A stretch of DNA of 15,646 bases from Chloromonas sp. AAM2 (lineage: Eukaryota; Chlorophyta; Chlorophyceae; Chlamydomonadales; Chlamydomonadaceae). The position numbers were made by a program, and so were the translations under genes. Shown one piece after another: positions 1-7,937 of this stretch (position 1 is the stretch's first letter; each line of letters starts with the position of its first letter). The DNA lies in NCBI GenBank assembly GCA_004335635.1, contig QAXH01004488.1:2557-18202 (forward strand). The letters are read 5' to 3'. The notes under the pieces were generated by a model. It made no database searches, had not been told where the DNA came from, and saw only the letters and a list, made by a program, of their open reading frames with translations.

Positions 1-1
1 G

Positions 2-214
2 GCACAGGTGCTGATCCCTCCATGTTCCACGTTACATGCGCACAGGTGCTGATCCCTCCATGTTCCACGTTACATGCGCACAGGTGCTGATCCCTCCATG
101 TTCCACGTTACATGCGCACAGGTGCTGATCCCTCCATGTTCCACGTTACATGCGCACAGGTGCTGATCCCTCCATGTTCCACGTTACATGCGCACAGGTG
201 CTGATCCCTCCATG
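2..214. repeat. 38-bp tandem minisatellite (5 full copies plus a partial one)
   Basis: Five near-identical 38-bp units begin at 2, 40, 78, 116 and 154. A 23-base partial copy at 192-214 then diverges. Each unit starts with GCACAGGTGCTGATCC and ends with CGTTACATGC. The window opens inside or at the edge of the array, so its full size is unknown. It appears to lie in the intron before the first visible JmjC exon. The unit length is not a multiple of three, so a translated array would shift frame, which argues against coding. Each unit contains a CACAG/GT string resembling a 3' splice site. Confidence 0.95.
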
Positions 215-238
215 CTGCTTAATGCTGATTCTGCCCAG

Positions 239-3200
239 GTCAGCCTGTGGCCGTCCACCGCCACGCCCTTCCTTTACCCCGCACCACTGGCGAGCGACAG
301 CGCCAACCACAGCTGCGTCAACTTTGCTGCACCGGACTATGATCAGCAGCCGCTTTACAGGTGCGTAGTGTTTGTCTGGTGCCAATGTGCGACTGTAGAA
401 TGTGAAATGCACTGTCATCACCAGCGAGCACCCTCTGTGCACCTCAGTTATTTGTACTTGTCATGCGTAGAGTGGTGTTTGTGTTGTGTTTGCACAGGCA
501 TGCGACTCAGTTCAGGCAGCAAGTGAGCCTCAAGGTAAGAGCCCTGAACAGGCACGTAGGACACATGCATGCATGCGGGTCACATGCTCAATGACTTCAC
601 CAATCTGAGCCGCACCATTCAACCATACGCGTGCCTGGCATACTGAACTTCTATGCTTTACACACCTTGTGGCATATCCCAAGGTCAAGATGCGTAGGCC
701 TGCTTTTGATGCCTGTGAAGTCTCCGAAACATGGATTGCATTGCCAAAGGGGAGTTTCCATACTCAATAACAGTCAATCAGATATACCTGAAACTTGTGT
801 CAAACAATTTGTCTCGGCTTTTGTTGCACAGGCGGGCGATGCCCTGTTCATACCAGACGGCTACTGGCACCAAGTGGACAGCACAGGTGAGCAGGAGAGC
901 ATGTTATCTGGGTCACATGCAAGTGCACACATGCTTTGGACTGACCACCCTGTGTTGGAAAGTGCAGGAGGCAACTCATCAAGCTTAGTCCACTGGCACC
1001 TGTACAAATTAAAGCAGCACTTTTCGAATAAGTGTTTGGTCCAGAATAAGCAGGGCTGCTGCATGTGGGGCACTTGACGATCTGAAATCAGCACATGTGC
1101 GCGCCTATCATTTCAGTACGGTACGGTGGTGCTTAGTGCAACTGCACACTGTCCCCTCATAGGCTGTAAGAGCGACTATCACAAACTGAAACCACCATAT
1201 CAGGTTCTGTGTGAGGTCGCACTCCCGCCCTGCAGATCTCACCATAGCCGTCAACTTCTGGTGGCCCTCCGCCCTCGGCTCCCTCCTACCTGCCCAGCCC
1301 CATCAGGCCTACGCCTCCCTGCGCCTCACAGCAGCTCACGCTATGGGAGCCATGCTGCAGCAGCTGCTGGCAAACATACCTCACGCAGACCTAACCCAGC
1401 ACAGCCCAACACCAACCACCTCTCAACCGCCACAACCCGCTGACACAACCCAACAGCAACCACCTCACCGACACAACCCCACATCCGCCACTGCTGACGG
1501 TGCACATGAAAGCGATTGGGTGCATCAGGGCGGCTCAGTAGTGCATCTGACGCAAACCCATCAACAACCGGATGGCTGTGTGCCCATGTGTCAAGACGTG
1601 CCTGTGATATCCATGGCTCGCCCTGCGCAGCCAGACGCTGGTACAGGAGGCCAGGGTAGCAGCAATGGCATGCAGCAGCAGGAAATGCAAGGTCAGGGTA
1701 CGCAGGGCACGGGCGAACCTGCTGTTGGCAATGCAGATGCCGCACATGCATGGGAGGGCCGACCTTCACCCACCTGCCGCATGGGTGCTGGGCTGACAGT
1801 ACTGTCACACCGGGAACAGTCCGCCATGCATCAGCTGTGTGGGTGGCTGAGCCCAGCCATGCATGACCCATGCGGTCTGCCTCTCAGAGGCCGCCATGCA
1901 CTAACCACCCCTGCCTTGCTAAGCACTCCTCCCCTGACTGAAGGCCATGGCACAAAAACAAATGTACTTCCCACCCACCGGGAAAGTGACATGAACTCAT
2001 GGGGTCTGGAGCCAGATCCAGTGGCATGCATACTCGCAGCCCTGAGCCCTGCTGAGCTAGTCCACGTGATGCATGTGATGAGCAGGAATTGCCCGCCTGT
2101 CGTGGCACGCCTGCTATCAGCACGTGCTGAGCTTGCTGACGGGGCTAGTAGTAGAAGCGGGACTGGTGACAGCAGTAGCAATGGCAGTGGTGTAAACAGT
2201 GATGGTGACAGTGCTAGTGGCAGTGGTGGCAATGGTGCTGGTGGCAGTGATGGTGACAGTGCCGGTGCCGCTGCTGCCTCCCTGACACCTCTGGCTGCCT
2301 ACCTCCTGACGAGCAAGCTTGAAGAGGCGGAGGAGCAAGGGGTATTCTGCACTGTGAGTGCGCACTGTTTGCAAGCTGTATAGTAATGGTAGTCACCAAA
2401 GCAGTGTGTAATCAAGCCAGGCTAGATCGCCGAGGGTTCTCTGGGGTGTGGCAGAGCGAAATTATGTTGCCCAACGGTAGACTTGAGAGTTCTTGAGATC
2501 TGCATGTCATATCAAACTGGGTTTTGCGCAAATCTAAAGAGCTTTTGATTCCTTCATCATTTCCCAGAAGTGAGCTGTGATGCCGACGTCACAGCCTGTT
2601 TATGCCGTTGCCCGAGTAGCACAGTGACAAGCTAGGCAAGATGGGAAGATAGTGATCTGACGCAAACAACTGTCGTCACGGCCTTTGGGGCTAGCCCTAA
2701 CCCTAAACCTGTTGCTCGGCAGACAGGGGCTTGTGAGTGAGTGAGTGAGTGAGTGAGTGTATCTTTTACATCTGTATCGTCCGACAAGTCAGACAGAAAT
2801 GGATCAAATGTCAACATGCATAGGCCTGTTTCAAGTCTGGAACCCCTCCCATGAATTTGAACCCAGGTCTGTCACCTTACGTGCCATAACCCTACCAGCA
2901 GGGAATGTGGTTGCAGGATGAGCAGGGCCAGGGTCCTGGGCCTGGCTGGCCAGTGACATCACAACAGTTCTACCAACTCATGTACGGTACTGTGCGGGAA
3001 CCGGAGCAGGTGAGGCAAGAAAGGGGGCAGAATGGCAGAGAGTAGGCTGGCCACTTACTTCATGTTCAGCTAAGAGTTGGTGTGTTGGCTTCTGGTTGCA
3101 GCCCAAAGTTGCAGCCTGTTTGTGATGGGGTGATCTGGATGGTCTGGTTTTTGCCATGACTGTGCCCGTCAACCCTTGATTTGAATTCCCTTGGTTCCAA

Positions 3201-3487
3201 TGGTTCAGAACGCTTTAGCAGACCAGACAGAGAGTGTTGGCATGATCACCACACAGGCACACGGCTTCATCTTCTACACAGGAACACTGTCCACCTTGGA
3301 CTGGGGCATCGACATCGCACTGACCTCAGGCGTGCAGATAAGGATCCGATGGACAGCATTTCAAACACATTGTTGTTTTGCCCATCTATTGTTGTTCTGC
3401 CCACAGGTATTTGCAGCTCTACTTGCACAGCGGCAACAGCTCATGCAGCAAGTGCGGTCCAGGCTGCTGCAACTGGTGCTGGGCTGA
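239..3487 (+). CDS. JmjC/cupin-8 domain Fe(II)/2-oxoglutarate oxygenase (FIH/JMJ31/JMJD5-like), 5' end missing
   Basis: Visible exons are 239-360, 498-534, 832-886, 1236-2353, 2917-3009, 3209-3331 and 3407-3487 (stop TGA). All phases agree, giving 542 visible residues. Residues 1-53 hold the LWPST...LYP and SANHSCVNF segments typical of small JmjC oxygenases. Residues 54-71 read AGDALFIPDGYWHQVDST, where His66 should be the distal iron ligand. LTIAVNFWW (73-81) matches the end of the JmjC core and resembles the FIH VNFW strand. The HxD iron ligands and the 2-oxoglutarate lysine must lie upstream of the window. After the core comes a long Gln/Pro/Thr/His-rich disordered stretch, a helical segment (DPVACILAALSPAELVHVM), a Ser/Gly/Asp tract near residues 371-420, then a conserved-looking tail. 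Family members hydroxylate or demethylate proteins; the substrate here cannot be told. The exon at 1236-2353 is much longer than the others. The last intron (3332-3406) is uncertain because it is in frame and lacks stops. The first visible exon could instead begin at 198, but that reading supplies no HxD motif. Confidence 0.86.
2132..2278 (+). repeat. Low-complexity Ser/Gly/Asp-coding tract in the JmjC gene
   Basis: An imperfect repeat of AGTGGTGGCAATGGT- and GATGGTGACAGT-like units encodes about 48 residues, mostly Ser, Gly, Asp and Asn. It lies inside the long exon at 1236-2353, between two segments that look helical. It is probably a flexible linker produced by microsatellite-like slippage, and its length may vary among strains. 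Confidence 0.75.
2695..2709. repeat. Interstitial telomere-like motif
   Basis: The string CCCTAACCCTAAACC reads on the other strand as GGTTTAGGGTTAGGG, close to the plant/green-algal TTTAGGG telomere repeat. It lies in the JmjC intron 2354-2916. With only about two units it could be chance or a relic of break repair. Confidence 0.5.
2733..2760. repeat. (GTGA)n microsatellite
   Basis: Six perfect GTGA units followed by GTGT lie within the intron 2354-2916 of the JmjC gene, 23 bases after the telomere-like motif. No coding role is apparent. Confidence 0.9.
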
Positions 3488-3935
3488 GCTGCAAAGCACA
3501 CGCTGGTGCTAGGCATGAGCAAAGCGCACCGGATTGGCACTGGAAAGCACGTTTGAGCGCTCCCGCTACAGATGTATACGGCTACTGAGGTCGTTGTACA
3601 AGCCCTCCAGAGTGCCATGGACACCACTGTGCCTGTTCAAGGCGCTCATGCACTGCGGGCCAGGTCATCAGGCAAGCGGGCTGTCCTGGTTCACCTGTCT
3701 ACACATGATGCATGTGCCTTGCGTGCCAGGCTGTGGGGCGGTTGGCACAGCAGCGTGCATCTGCCACCTGAGGAATTCAAGCATAAGCAGAGCCTCTGGG
3801 CACTGCTTGGGAACGCCTCACAGCTGCAGGGCCATCAGGCTGTCAAAATTGAAGGGGAGGAGGATGTTCTGCGTCTGGGCTGCGGCAGCCTACAGTGTTT
3901 TTGACATGTTTGTGACTAGCACGCTTGTGGCGAGC

Positions 3936-4075
3936 GCTTAACTCATCTCTTGGCCAGTATGGACTCATCTCTGGCTCTCATGGACATTTCACTGGCACGC
4001 ATGGACTCTTTTCATGGCTCGCATGGACTCTTTTCTTGGTACGCTTGAACTCTTTTCATGGTCCGCTTGACTGTC
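3936..4075. repeat. Degenerate 20-22-bp tandem array
   Basis: About six and a half units begin near 3936, 3956, 3977, 3998, 4020, 4042 and 4064. The core unit resembles CGCATGGACTCTTTTCATGG. The units starting at 3998, 4020 and 4042 are exactly 22 bp and the most similar, while earlier ones have decayed and are 20-21 bp. The array lies in the presumed 3' UTR of the JmjC gene and would be transcribed. Confidence 0.8.
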
Positions 4076-4243
4076 GCGCTTTGCATGTGCGTTCTGTGCT
4101 CTGTTTCCCTGGTCTTTCTTTCTTTCGTAGCCGGCTGCCTCCTTTCTGCCTTTGGGCCTGCTTCTGCCTTTCTTGTATTTTCATGCTCAGAGTAAGGCCA
4201 GGGCGGTACACATCCCTTCCCGCGTCCTTGAACGGCTTCCTGA

Positions 4244-4248
4244 TGTAA
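4244..4248 (+). terminator. TGTAA polyadenylation signal, JmjC gene (candidate)
   Basis: TGTAA is the standard polyadenylation signal in chlorophyte green algae. This plus-strand copy is about 757 bases after the JmjC stop and is followed by A-rich sequence (CAAATCAATCAAAG). A second plus-strand TGTAA at 4660-4664 lies inside the opposing uL15m transcript and is less likely. Confidence 0.5.
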
Positions 4249-4643
4249 CAAATCAATCAAAGAACGTGCAAAGGCGAAGAAGCGTCACTGCGTTACTGTG
4301 AATAGATCCACCCTTGCGGACTAGCCCTCAGACCAGCAAAAATAAGTTTGCCAGTTCTTTTTTTTAATGTGCTGTAATTGCTCACTACCGCACTTGATGC
4401 AGATTACATGGCATTCAACTGATTGCTTTCGTTTGATTCACATTCTGCAGTGCTGTCAGGAGTGGGAAGCATTCAAGATGGAGTTTGCAACTAATCAGGT
4501 TGTGTGAGTTGACAGACATGTCCGCAGTCTGATCATGGAGAAAAACGTTGCCAAAAAAACACGAAAAACAAATTTGAGCGTTGTTCTCGACCCAAACGTC
4601 AAGCTGCGTTCAAATCGCCCCAGCCAAGCCTTTGTTTTGGCAG

Positions 4644-4648
4644 TTACA
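4644..4648 (-). terminator. TGTAA polyadenylation signal, uL15m gene
   Basis: The plus-strand TTACA reads TGTAA on the minus strand, 39 bases past the uL15m stop codon. This would give a short 3' UTR. Confidence 0.55.
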
Positions 4649-4686
4649 GGTTCTGGTCATGTAAGCCCTGCTTGCTGCAGTTACCG

Positions 4687-7606
4687 TCATGCTGCAGACT
4701 GGGCTGTAGTAGGTCTGTCTTTAGCTGCCTGCAGCAAGGACGGCCGCTTGTGTGAGGGTGGTAGCTGGCCCACAGCATCGAACTTGCCATTGTGCTTTGG
4801 ATGCCAGCCTGGTGGTGGCTGGGGCAGTGGCAACCCACGGCTTAGGAACTGTTCGGGCTGCATAGCAAAGCACAGCAGAGGACAAGACAAGCTCATTCAA
4901 TTCAACACTGTCATGCACTCAAAAGAGGCCACACAGAACAGAAACGTGGTGAGCACAAACATCACCTGCAAAGGCACATCAAGCATGACGGTAACGCCTG
5001 ATAGTGACATACAGGTAGCTGATCGTTCTCATATTTGATTGGCACTCTTTACTTACGTGCAGCAGTGCTCTCAGTCCGTCTGCCGCGTAGTATACACGTG
5101 TGACCGAGCCGCCTGCGGCCTCAATAGCCTCTCGCACATTGGGGTCGCATGCTGTCACCTGCAAAGATGCACTTCACATGTAACAAAATTAACATAGTCC
5201 TGGCTGTTACATGTACCACATTTCATCGGGTACTGTTTCCATCAACCTTCGGGTTGGCACTTCCCTTGACGCATCACAGGCAGCATGCACTTCACAGGCA
5301 GCATGCATTTCACAGGCCAGGGTGACGACAGACACACGCTGAACCTACCATGGATAGCACAGCCTATATACAAACAGGGACATGGATGACACTGTGGCAT
5401 GCATTGTGCAGGGTTGTAGCCCCGGGTGCAGCTACGGATGTTGCATGCACAGGCGTCCCACGGCCAATCATGTGCGACAAGCGCTGCGCCCTGCCATCTG
5501 TCAGGGCCACACGCAACCAACCGAGATGTGATCAGCGACCACACGGCACACGTACATTGCTAGACCCCCCCAATCCGTAAGCTGACCCTGCTTGACCTGT
5601 TGCTTCCCAGTATCTGCTTTGTCGCACACACCTGGATGTGCATGGGAAAGCTGATCGCCCCGGCGGCCTGCAGAGCCACGCACAGCCGTGTTTGGGATGA
5701 CGCACATCAATCACGGAACAAATGGACATGGTGGACAAGGGCATAGGACACAAGGAAATGGGACACACCAGCTCGATACTTTGGATAGTCTCCGTTACAT
5801 CATTGTCACAGCCCATGCATCCAGCAGGTAAGCAGCATTGTGCACACTCCTGCACTGATCCTGTGCTTGTTTTTCTTCTGTCGCCTTTACGACTTTCACA
5901 CCACGTGCAGCAAGCGGGGAAGCACTGCACCACCTTCACTTACCTGGCCGTACAGCAGCACTCCGTACTTGATATCGTTCATGACACATCCACAGTCCTG
6001 CAGGTCCTGTGGGGCACATGGGCATGGAACAACTGGGCACACATCCACTTTTAAACAACAGAAACATCGCAACATCGCAATGATGCAGGACATCATCACA
6101 CATCTGCTCACAAAGGAATCAACCTCATGTTTGCAGCTGAGAGATTACCTCGGATGGCATGCAGGCAGCGCATTCTCTTCCTCTGTACTGCATTTTCGAA
6201 ATTGCTGAGTCACCAGCACCTCAGCAAAAGGCGCTCACCAGAGAATGCTGGGCACGCTGGAAATAACATGCAGACACTGTGGCATCCAATGCACATCGTG
6301 CACTGCACACATCCAGTCTTGAACAATGCAACGCAAACACTGCAACATCGCAAACGCAGCTGCAGGACATGAATGATCACATGAACTGAACACTGCTGTT
6401 GCTGCCGTGTTGCTGTCCAGTCGGTGCCCACTGACCCAACCTTGCCGGCCTTTCCTGCTTACCTTCATGGTTATGAGTTGTGTGTGATCCAGTAGGCCTA
6501 GCTGGATGTACTCAATGACTCGACTGATGCCCAACTGGTTGTATAACACCTCGTACCTGTGCATCAAGTAGAAGGATAGGCATGAGTGCCTTGCCAGGCA
6601 TGCACATGCATTTGTGCTTCCAGCTCCGAACCTTGCATATGGTTTGTGAGGCGAAGCCACAGATGCAGGTAATGTGCAATCACAGACGTATGTTGTCAAG
6701 CGGACCAAGCAGCACCTTGAACTGATGACGCAAGGACCGCAAACAGTGCTCGGCATCCAAGGTCATGCAGCCAACCGCAAACAACAACTTGCTTCATTAC
6801 TATGACTACCAGGCTTGCTTCATCACTGTTGACTGCTCACACACCCTGTCAATTCATGGCAACGATTTGTTTCTCACTCACGATGGCCGCTCTCGTGTGA
6901 TTGGAAACTTGAGCAAGCCCAGCTGCCCGCCATCATACAGGATGTGTGCTCGTCCCCCTGCAACCGTAAAAAACATCACTAAGTCAGTAAGTGCGCTGTG
7001 CTGCCAGGGTTTTCCAATACCTGGTGGTGGTGCGTGGGCAGAACGAAGACACTCACTTGCTTTAAGACCTTTCATGCCTCGGCCAGAGTAGTTGCCTTTC
7101 CGTGCACGATCACCGCGACCAAGCCGGATTCCCTGCATGCACGTGCATACTAGGCCAGGATGACGCTGTGCTATGGCATGCAAACACGAATAAGGTGTAG
7201 AACCCTGGTATGATCTGCTGTCTTGCAAGATGCACAGAATGAGCCACACCTTTTTGAGTGCGCCCGGATTGTCTCTAAGGTTGTGTAACCCAACTGCGTA
7301 GTCAGGTGCATGCATCTGGGCCACAGAGCTGAACAGTCGGTGGCTGCAGTGAAGCATGCCCACTCCAGCCAGGGTAGACCAACCGCTGATTGAGCATCGG
7401 GCTCCCGATGATGCCCTATCATCACTGCCAATGGATGGCTGGTTGGCTGTGGCGCTTGTGCTTGTGCTTGTGCATGCAGCGGCGGCCTGATGTAGCAACG
7501 AGCTTGCATGCGGCCCCGAACAAACTGCCTGAAACTGGCGAAGCTGGGAAATTAGAGGCAGAAGCTTCAACATGGCGATGTAGTCGGGCTTCCCGGAAGC
7601 ACGCAT
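4687..7606 (-). CDS. MRPL15: Mitochondrial large-subunit ribosomal protein uL15m (L15)
   Basis: Exons in transcript order are 7606-7250, 7132-7057, 6957-6882, 6556-6463, 6006-5944, 5667-5632, 5158-5057 and 4857-4687 (stop TGA). They total 975 nt and 324 aa with every phase consistent. Residues 106-119 (LHNLRDNPGALKK) and 120-144 (LGRGDRARKGNYSGRG...) are the classic basic, glycine-rich L15 N-terminus that binds 23S-type rRNA. Residues 171-201 (YEVLYNQLGISRVIEYI..ITMK) and 202-268 (DCGCVMNDIKYGVLLYG, REAIEAAGG, VYYAADGLRALLH) are the globular C-terminal part. The tail (PEQFLSRGLPLPQPPPGW) matches the extension of mitochondrial rather than chloroplast L15. Residues 1 to about 105 are rich in Leu, Ala, Ser, Thr and Arg, as expected for a mitochondrial presequence. 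The first in-frame ATG is at 7606; a second at 7573 (MLKLLPLISQLRQF) starts an even more typical presequence and may be the real start. One exon is only 36 nt (5667-5632, AAGAISFPMHIQ). The gene is head to head with DRC4 and tail to tail with the JmjC gene. Confidence 0.92.
5275..5316. repeat. 18-bp tandem repeat in a uL15m intron
   Basis: About 2.3 copies of an 18-base unit, CACAGGCAGCATGCACTT, start at 5275, 5293 and 5311. They lie in the uL15m intron 5159-5631, which is rich in GCATGC words. No function is apparent. Confidence 0.75.
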
Positions 7607-7937
7607 CACGCAGAGATGCAAGAAGGCGACCAGGTGCGGTTTCCGGTCACGTGCTAACGACTGAGGTATGGGAACGCGCACGACTGCAGTATCCGTAGTA
7701 TCGCCCAAGTTGTACTCTTATTCACGGTGCACCTGCGATTCGGAAGCCGGCCAGTTTTTGCTACATCCTCAAAAGAGCCGTACATTGGGCTTTTTGTGAC
7801 ACTTCATCTGCATAGCTCACCAGCTATTAAGAATAGCAAGAGTAATCCTGCTACGCTAGTGCTTACCTCTTGGGCAATCTACGGGGTGTCAGCCGCGCCC
7901 GGGTTTTGGGAAGGCGTAAGCCTTAGCGGAGGCCGAG
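7607..7937. promoter_or_regulatory. Shared divergent promoter region, uL15m and DRC4
   Basis: About 331 bp separate the uL15m start (7606, minus) from the DRC4 start (7938, plus), so both promoters and both 5' UTRs must fit here. I see no TATA box at a clear position. A perfect CACGTG (G-box/E-box core) lies at 7648-7653, and GC-rich sequence (GCGCCCGGG) lies near 7894. The DRC4 start context is GCCGAGATGG, with a purine at -3 and G at +4. Confidence 0.6.

Larger units (their letters stand above)
3488..4686. other. Convergent intergenic/3' UTR region between the JmjC and uL15m stops
   Basis: Both flanking genes end into this 1.2-kb stretch. The left part is probably the JmjC 3' UTR, which would end after the TGTAA at 4244-4248. 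The right edge holds the uL15m polyadenylation signal. It contains a degenerate ~22-bp tandem array and a run of eight T near 4356. Several open frames cross it. One at 3572-3904 (plus, 110 aa, directly after a GCTACAG acceptor-like sequence) is somewhat protein-like but matches no family I recognise, so I have not called it a gene. Confidence 0.6.

Noticed and set aside
192..238. Reading the first JmjC exon back to 198, giving GADPSMLLNADSAQ before VSLWPS
   Set aside because: The DP..LL pattern loosely resembles the JmjC iron-binding region, but it cannot supply the HxD histidine, and it reads into the minisatellite unit. An acceptor at 238 (CTGCCCAG) preceded by a CTTAAT branch-like site fits better.
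4535..5038. Plus-strand 167-aa ORF beginning MEKNVAKKTRK
   Set aside because: It runs antisense through the last two uL15m exons, which are well supported by homology and splice sites. Its own sequence has no family resemblance.
5243..5256. Small hairpin CAACC-TTCG-GGTTG
   Set aside because: It has only a 5-bp stem. The stable UUCG loop forms on the strand opposite the uL15m transcript, where the loop would be CGAA. It is likely chance.
6770..6840. Possible box C/D snoRNA on the minus strand in a uL15m intron (GTGATGA C-box-like string)
   Set aside because: Ribosomal-protein introns can host snoRNAs, but I found no D box (CTGA) at suitable spacing and no terminal stem.
7646..7658. X-box-like string GTCACG-T-GCTAAC upstream of DRC4
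   Set aside because: It resembles the animal RFX site with one mismatch, but RFX factors are not known in green algae, it is about 280 bp from the DRC4 start, and it may be in the uL15m 5' UTR. The perfect CACGTG inside it is the only part worth noting.
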